DNA of 7,824 nucleotides. Source: Nostocaceae cyanobacterium CSSed10_463m (lineage in GTDB: Bacteria > Cyanobacteriota > Cyanobacteriia > Cyanobacteriales > Nostocaceae). The stretch spans positions 1-7,824 of the forward strand of contig PWQB01000293.1 in NCBI GenBank assembly GCA_003556955.1, in the 5' to 3' direction. Below are positions 5,844-7,824 of this stretch, piece by piece. The notes below the pieces were generated by a model that worked only from the letters and a program-made list of their open reading frames with translations, did not search any database and was not told the DNA's origin. A program made the translations under genes and the position numbers. Position 1 is the stretch's first letter. Every line of letters begins with the position of its first letter.

Positions 5844-6032
5844 GATTTAAGACCCAACTCAAAATCTCCAAGAGTGTTTCAATGTGATCACTGCGGCTTT
5901 GAGTGTGACAGAGACGTAAATGCTGCCATCAACCTCAAACAAGAAGCGGTCAGATTGACCGTGTTAGCCTGTGGACTGGATAGTGCCGACACTTCTAGGA
6001 TGAAGCAGGAAGAAAAAGCTGACATTTGTTAG
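5844..6032 (+). pseudogene. C-terminal remnant of an IS200/IS605-family TnpB (OrfB)
   Basis: The frame runs about 62 codons after an in-frame TAG (5841-5843), ends at TAG 6030-6032 and has no plausible start. The translation includes VFQCDHCGFECDRDVNAAINL, the last part of the TnpB zinc finger (CxxC) joined to the RuvC-III DRDxNAAxN motif, which carries a catalytic Asp in intact proteins. The tail TVLACGLDSADTSRMKQEE is typical of cyanobacterial OrfB ends. More than 300 N-terminal residues are missing, including RuvC-I and -II, so it cannot be an active nuclease. The nine visible residues ahead of VFQC are degenerate. No TnpA and no clear left end are present, suggesting an old deletion remnant. 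Confidence 0.85.
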
Positions 6033-6049
6033 CATTTGTTAGCTTTTTT
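6013..6049 (+). terminator. Intrinsic terminator at the end of the TnpB remnant
   Basis: AAAAAGCTGACA (6013-6024) pairs with TGTTAGCTTTTT (6037-6048) over 12 positions, with one G-U, and the T-run continues to 6049. Twelve loop bases separate the arms. ATTTGTTAGC is duplicated in tandem at 6024-6033 and 6034-6043, so the right arm could have arisen by duplicating the codons around the stop. With A's on one side and T's on the other it could work in both directions. Confidence 0.6.
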
Positions 6050-6190
6050 GAATCGGACTAAACACTAAATAGTGATATGCTGAGGTGATAAGATTAATCT
6101 AGTTAATAAACAGACAGGATTAAACGTACCTAATCAAAGCATAGGCTCATTTTTAGTCCCAAAAAAATCAAAAAAAGATTTTTGTACTTC
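6050..6190. other. Spacer before the Fe-S carrier gene, with short palindromes
   Basis: No gene is seen. It holds a 12-base near-palindrome CACTAAATAGTG (6063-6074), a perfect ten-base palindrome AGATTAATCT (6091-6100), and a very AT-rich hairpin AAAAATC/GATTTTT (6163-6169 and 6177-6183, seven-A loop). The two palindromes are candidates for an operator. No convincing -35/-10 pair was found. Confidence 0.35.
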
Positions 6191-6221
6191 ACCCGTCTGT
6201 AGCATTCAAGATGGGTTTTTT
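6191..6221 (+). terminator. Terminator-like hairpin just upstream of the Fe-S carrier gene
   Basis: ACCCGTC (6191-6197) pairs with GATGGGT (6210-6216), including one G-U, around a 12-base loop. The right arm runs straight into six T's (6216-6221). It ends 18 bases before the ATG at 6240, so a transcript from upstream would stop right before this gene. It is either an upstream terminator with a very short downstream promoter, or an attenuator. Confidence 0.5.
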
Positions 6222-6239
6222 GTTGAAAAAATAAATTCC

Positions 6240-6578
6240 ATGATTCACCTGAGTCAAACAGCCATCACTGAAATTAGGCGATTACAGTCAAAACAGCAAC
6301 CAAAAGCTTTGTTGAGATTAACCATTAAGCCAGGCGGCTGTTCTGGTTGGTTTTATGATATGTCTTTTGATGAAACTGTAAAAGCTGAAGATCAAGTATT
6401 TAACATGAGCGGGATGACAATCGTCATAGATAACGAAAGCTTGAATTATGTAAATGGGTTGGCATTGGATTATTCAGAAGATTTAATGGGTGGGGGCTTT
6501 CGCTTCCACAACCCTCAAGCGATCGCCACCTGTGGCTGTGGTAATTCTTTCTCTATTGCTACATCCAGCCCTGCTTAA
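6240..6578 (+). CDS. A-type iron-sulfur cluster carrier (IscA/SufA/HesB-like)
   Basis: The 112-residue protein is the usual length for the A-type family, which holds and transfers Fe-S clusters to apoproteins in the cytoplasm. The three conserved cysteines are present: Cys34 in GGCSGW, and Cys98 and Cys100 in CGCGNSF. The intervening DYSEDLMGGGFRFHNPQA is the classic family stretch. No ATG with a good Shine-Dalgarno exists (the upstream sequence is A/T-rich), but MIHLSQTAI matches the family's usual N terminus. It is not in a nif or suf cluster here. It precedes rpsL, whose promoter begins 18 bases past its stop codon. I recall the same order in other heterocystous cyanobacteria. The exact subfamily (IscA, SufA or HesB) cannot be settled from sequence alone. 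Confidence 0.92.
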   Translation: MIHLSQTAITEIRRLQSKQQPKALLRLTIKPGGCSGWFYDMSFDETVKAEDQVFNMSGMTIVIDNESLNYVNGLALDYSEDLMGGGFRFHNPQAIATCGCGNSFSIATSSPA

Positions 6579-6596
6579 TTAAAAAAATCTATAAGT

Positions 6597-6626
6597 TTGA
6601 CATAAAAGCCATAAAAAAGATATAAT
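6597..6626 (+). promoter_or_regulatory. Perfect-consensus sigma70 promoter of rpsL
   Basis: TTGACA (6597-6602) and TATAAT (6621-6626) both match consensus exactly, with an 18-base spacer. Initiation near 6633 would give a leader of about 45 nt. It lies between the Fe-S carrier stop and rpsL, fitting strong growth-linked expression of the ribosomal operon. Confidence 0.8.
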
Positions 6627-6676
6627 CAGGATTTGTTAAAACTTAGACCTCTAAGCAGCTTTACGCGCTGTAACTC

Positions 6677-7060
6677 ATGCCAACAATACAGCAACTCATA
6701 CGTACTGAACGCGAAAAAGCGCGTCAGAAAACCAAGTCTCCAGCTCTGAAGCAATGCCCACAACGTCGGGGTGTTTGTACAAGAGTATACACAACCACAC
6801 CTAAAAAGCCTAACTCGGCTCTACGTAAAGTAGCAAGGGTAAGACTGACATCAGGATTTGAAGTTACAGCTTACATTCCAGGTATCGGTCACAACTTACA
6901 AGAACACTCAGTAGTCATGATTCGTGGCGGTCGGGTGAAAGACTTACCAGGTGTGAGATACCACATTATCCGTGGAACACTAGATACAGCTGGAGTTAAA
7001 GACCGCAAGCAAGGGCGTTCTAAATATGGAACCAAACGCCCGAAAGAAGCGAAAAAATAG
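6677..7060 (+). CDS. rpsL: 30S ribosomal protein S12
   Basis: The 127-residue S12 sits at the decoding centre of the small subunit. Hallmarks are [31 protein letters not shown] (split over about 27-57), [12 protein letters not shown] (69-80) and [13 protein letters not shown] (84-96). Lys43 and Lys88, where streptomycin-resistance changes arise in other bacteria, are the usual wild-type residues. Asp89 is the position that is methylthiolated in E. coli. The basic tail [12 protein letters not shown] is normal. The length matches the family and the start gives the standard MPTIQQLIR. No strong Shine-Dalgarno precedes it. It is the first gene of the str operon, followed by rpsG after an unusually long gap. 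Confidence 0.99.
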
Positions 7061-7435
7061 GAAATCAGCGATTAATCGTATTGGATAACGATTGATATGC
7101 CTTGGTAATCAGCGCCGAGAACCAGAAAAATTAGGGGCGCTTACTATTTCTTGAAAAACTCGCTAAAACCTGACGAAACTGGCAGAAGTAGACAACTTTA
7201 ACCAGTATCCAAAAAAGCGTAGCTTGCCAATATAGGCATCACAGCGGTTGCATCTAAATATTAAAATTTATGATGTTATCGCCTTCTCTGGTTGTAGTGA
7301 GCCAATTAATGGGTCAGTCTCGCTGCAATTGGAGACAAAAAAGACAAAGTTTAATTAGCGGCTTTCTCCGCTCATATATCTTCCAGTGTCTGATAGCATA
7401 TAATTTCGTTCCCAAATCCGCATTAAAGGTAAAGT
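7061..7435. other. Long rpsL-rpsG intergenic leader
   Basis: The 375 bases have no credible gene; the frame from an ATG at 7270 overlaps rpsG and looks random. Structures seen are the palindrome CGATTAATCG (7069-7078), a GC-rich stem AGCGCC/GGCGCT (7111-7116 and 7136-7141) and AGCGG/CCGCT (7357-7361 and 7368-7372). A consensus TATAAT (7399-7404) lies 31 bases before rpsG without a clear -35, so rpsG may have its own promoter. In E. coli this spacer is where S7 represses its own operon; whether that applies here is unknown. Confidence 0.45.
7426..7429 (+). promoter_or_regulatory. Ribosome binding site of rpsG
   Basis: AAGG, within AAAGGT, lies six bases before the ATG at 7436, which supports that start. 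Confidence 0.6.
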
Positions 7436-7824
7436 ATGTCTCGTCGTGGTGTTATTCAAAGGCGTCCAGTTCCGCCTGATTCCGTATATAACAGTCGCCT
7501 GGTAAGCATGATGATCCGGCGGGTGATGCGTCATGGAAAGAAATCACTGGCTGCAAGGCTGGTATATGATGCCATGAAAACTATAGAAGAACGCACTGGT
7601 GCTGCTCCTTTGGAAACCTTTGAAAGAGCAGTGCGAAACGCCACACCTTTGGTGGAAGTAAAAGCTCGACGAGTTGGTGCAGCAACCTACCAAGTACCGA
7701 TGGAAGTGCGTTCAGACCGTGGTACAACCCTGGCTTTGCGCTGGTTAGTAAATTTTTCCCGATCTAGACCCGGTCGCACAATGGCTAGTAAATTAGCGAA
7801 TGAGTTAATGGATGCAGCCAACGA
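7436..7824 (+). CDS. rpsG: 30S ribosomal protein S7, N-terminal 129 codons (3' end outside window)
   Basis: S7 nucleates the 30S head by binding the 3' domain of 16S rRNA and contributes to the E-site exit. The visible 129 codons, of about 156 in the family, start [20 protein letters not shown]. They continue with [31 protein letters not shown] and [11 protein letters not shown], all standard S7 signatures, and stop at the window edge with two bases of the next codon. The frame has no interruption. It follows rpsL, and fusA and tufA would be expected next, beyond this window. Confidence 0.99.
   Translation, partial: MSRRGVIQRRPVPPDSVYNSRLVSMMIRRVMRHGKKSLAARLVYDAMKTIEERTGAAPLETFERAVRNATPLVEVKARRVGAATYQVPMEVRSDRGTTLALRWLVNFSRSRPGRTMASKLANELMDAAN

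Noticed and set aside
4836..6032. A single decayed transposon running from the GC-rich hairpin to the TnpB remnant
   Set aside because: The intact cupin gene and its leader lie between them, and no matching terminal sequence was found, so one element is unlikely.
7270..7479. 69-codon frame before rpsG
   Set aside because: It overlaps the rpsG start in another frame, lacks a Shine-Dalgarno and has no protein-like pattern. The interval is better read as leader DNA.

Overview
The window looks like a piece of chromosome from a filamentous, heterocyst-forming type of cyanobacterium (Nostoc/Anabaena group). The protein families are typical of cyanobacteria: ferredoxin-type glutamate synthase, an A-type Fe-S protein next to the str ribosomal operon, and a secreted AMIN/NAGPA-like protein. 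Base composition is AT-rich. There are four HIP1 octamers (GCGATCGC at 3319, 4063, 5252 and 6519). The gaps carry small dispersed repeats, including TCCAAAA heptamers and 'CTGAGCG.AGT.GAAG'-type units. The taxonomic call is an inference from these features; no database was searched.

Layout: (1) 1-1889, minus strand: the first 629 codons of ferredoxin-dependent glutamate synthase, with its 3' part outside the window. (2) 1890-2841: a long, gene-poor divergent intergenic region. It has an NtcA-type box (GTA-N8-TAC) over two back-to-back candidate promoters, a candidate ~90-nt small RNA with a U-tail, and several palindromes. (3) 2842-4791, plus: an exported protein with two AMIN-like segments and a C-terminal phosphodiester glycosidase (NAGPA) domain. 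(4) 4792-5200: a repeat island (hairpin at the stop codon, GC-rich hairpin, REP-like unit, tandem heptamers), then the cupin leader. (5) 5201-5620, plus: a small stand-alone mannose-6-phosphate isomerase-type cupin. (6) 5621-6239: no intact gene, but a strong hairpin, the C-terminal remnant of an IS200/IS605-type TnpB and several terminator-like hairpins. (7) 6240-6578: an A-type (IscA/SufA/HesB-like) Fe-S carrier. (8) 6677-7060 rpsL and 7436-end rpsG, the start of the str ribosomal operon, behind a perfect-consensus sigma70 promoter.

How the genes relate: glutamate synthase completes ammonium assimilation (GS-GOGAT) and needs Fe-S and flavin cofactors. The A-type protein belongs to Fe-S biogenesis but is not obviously co-transcribed with anything nitrogen-related. 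The NAGPA-like protein and the cupin could both relate to surface carbohydrate, but their linkage is only positional. rpsL and rpsG are translation genes. I see no intact novel multi-gene system. The most promising undescribed element is the small-RNA-like transcript unit at about 2095-2183, divergent from glutamate synthase. The next most interesting are the decayed TnpB locus with its preserved hairpins and the terminator-like hairpin just ahead of the Fe-S carrier gene.
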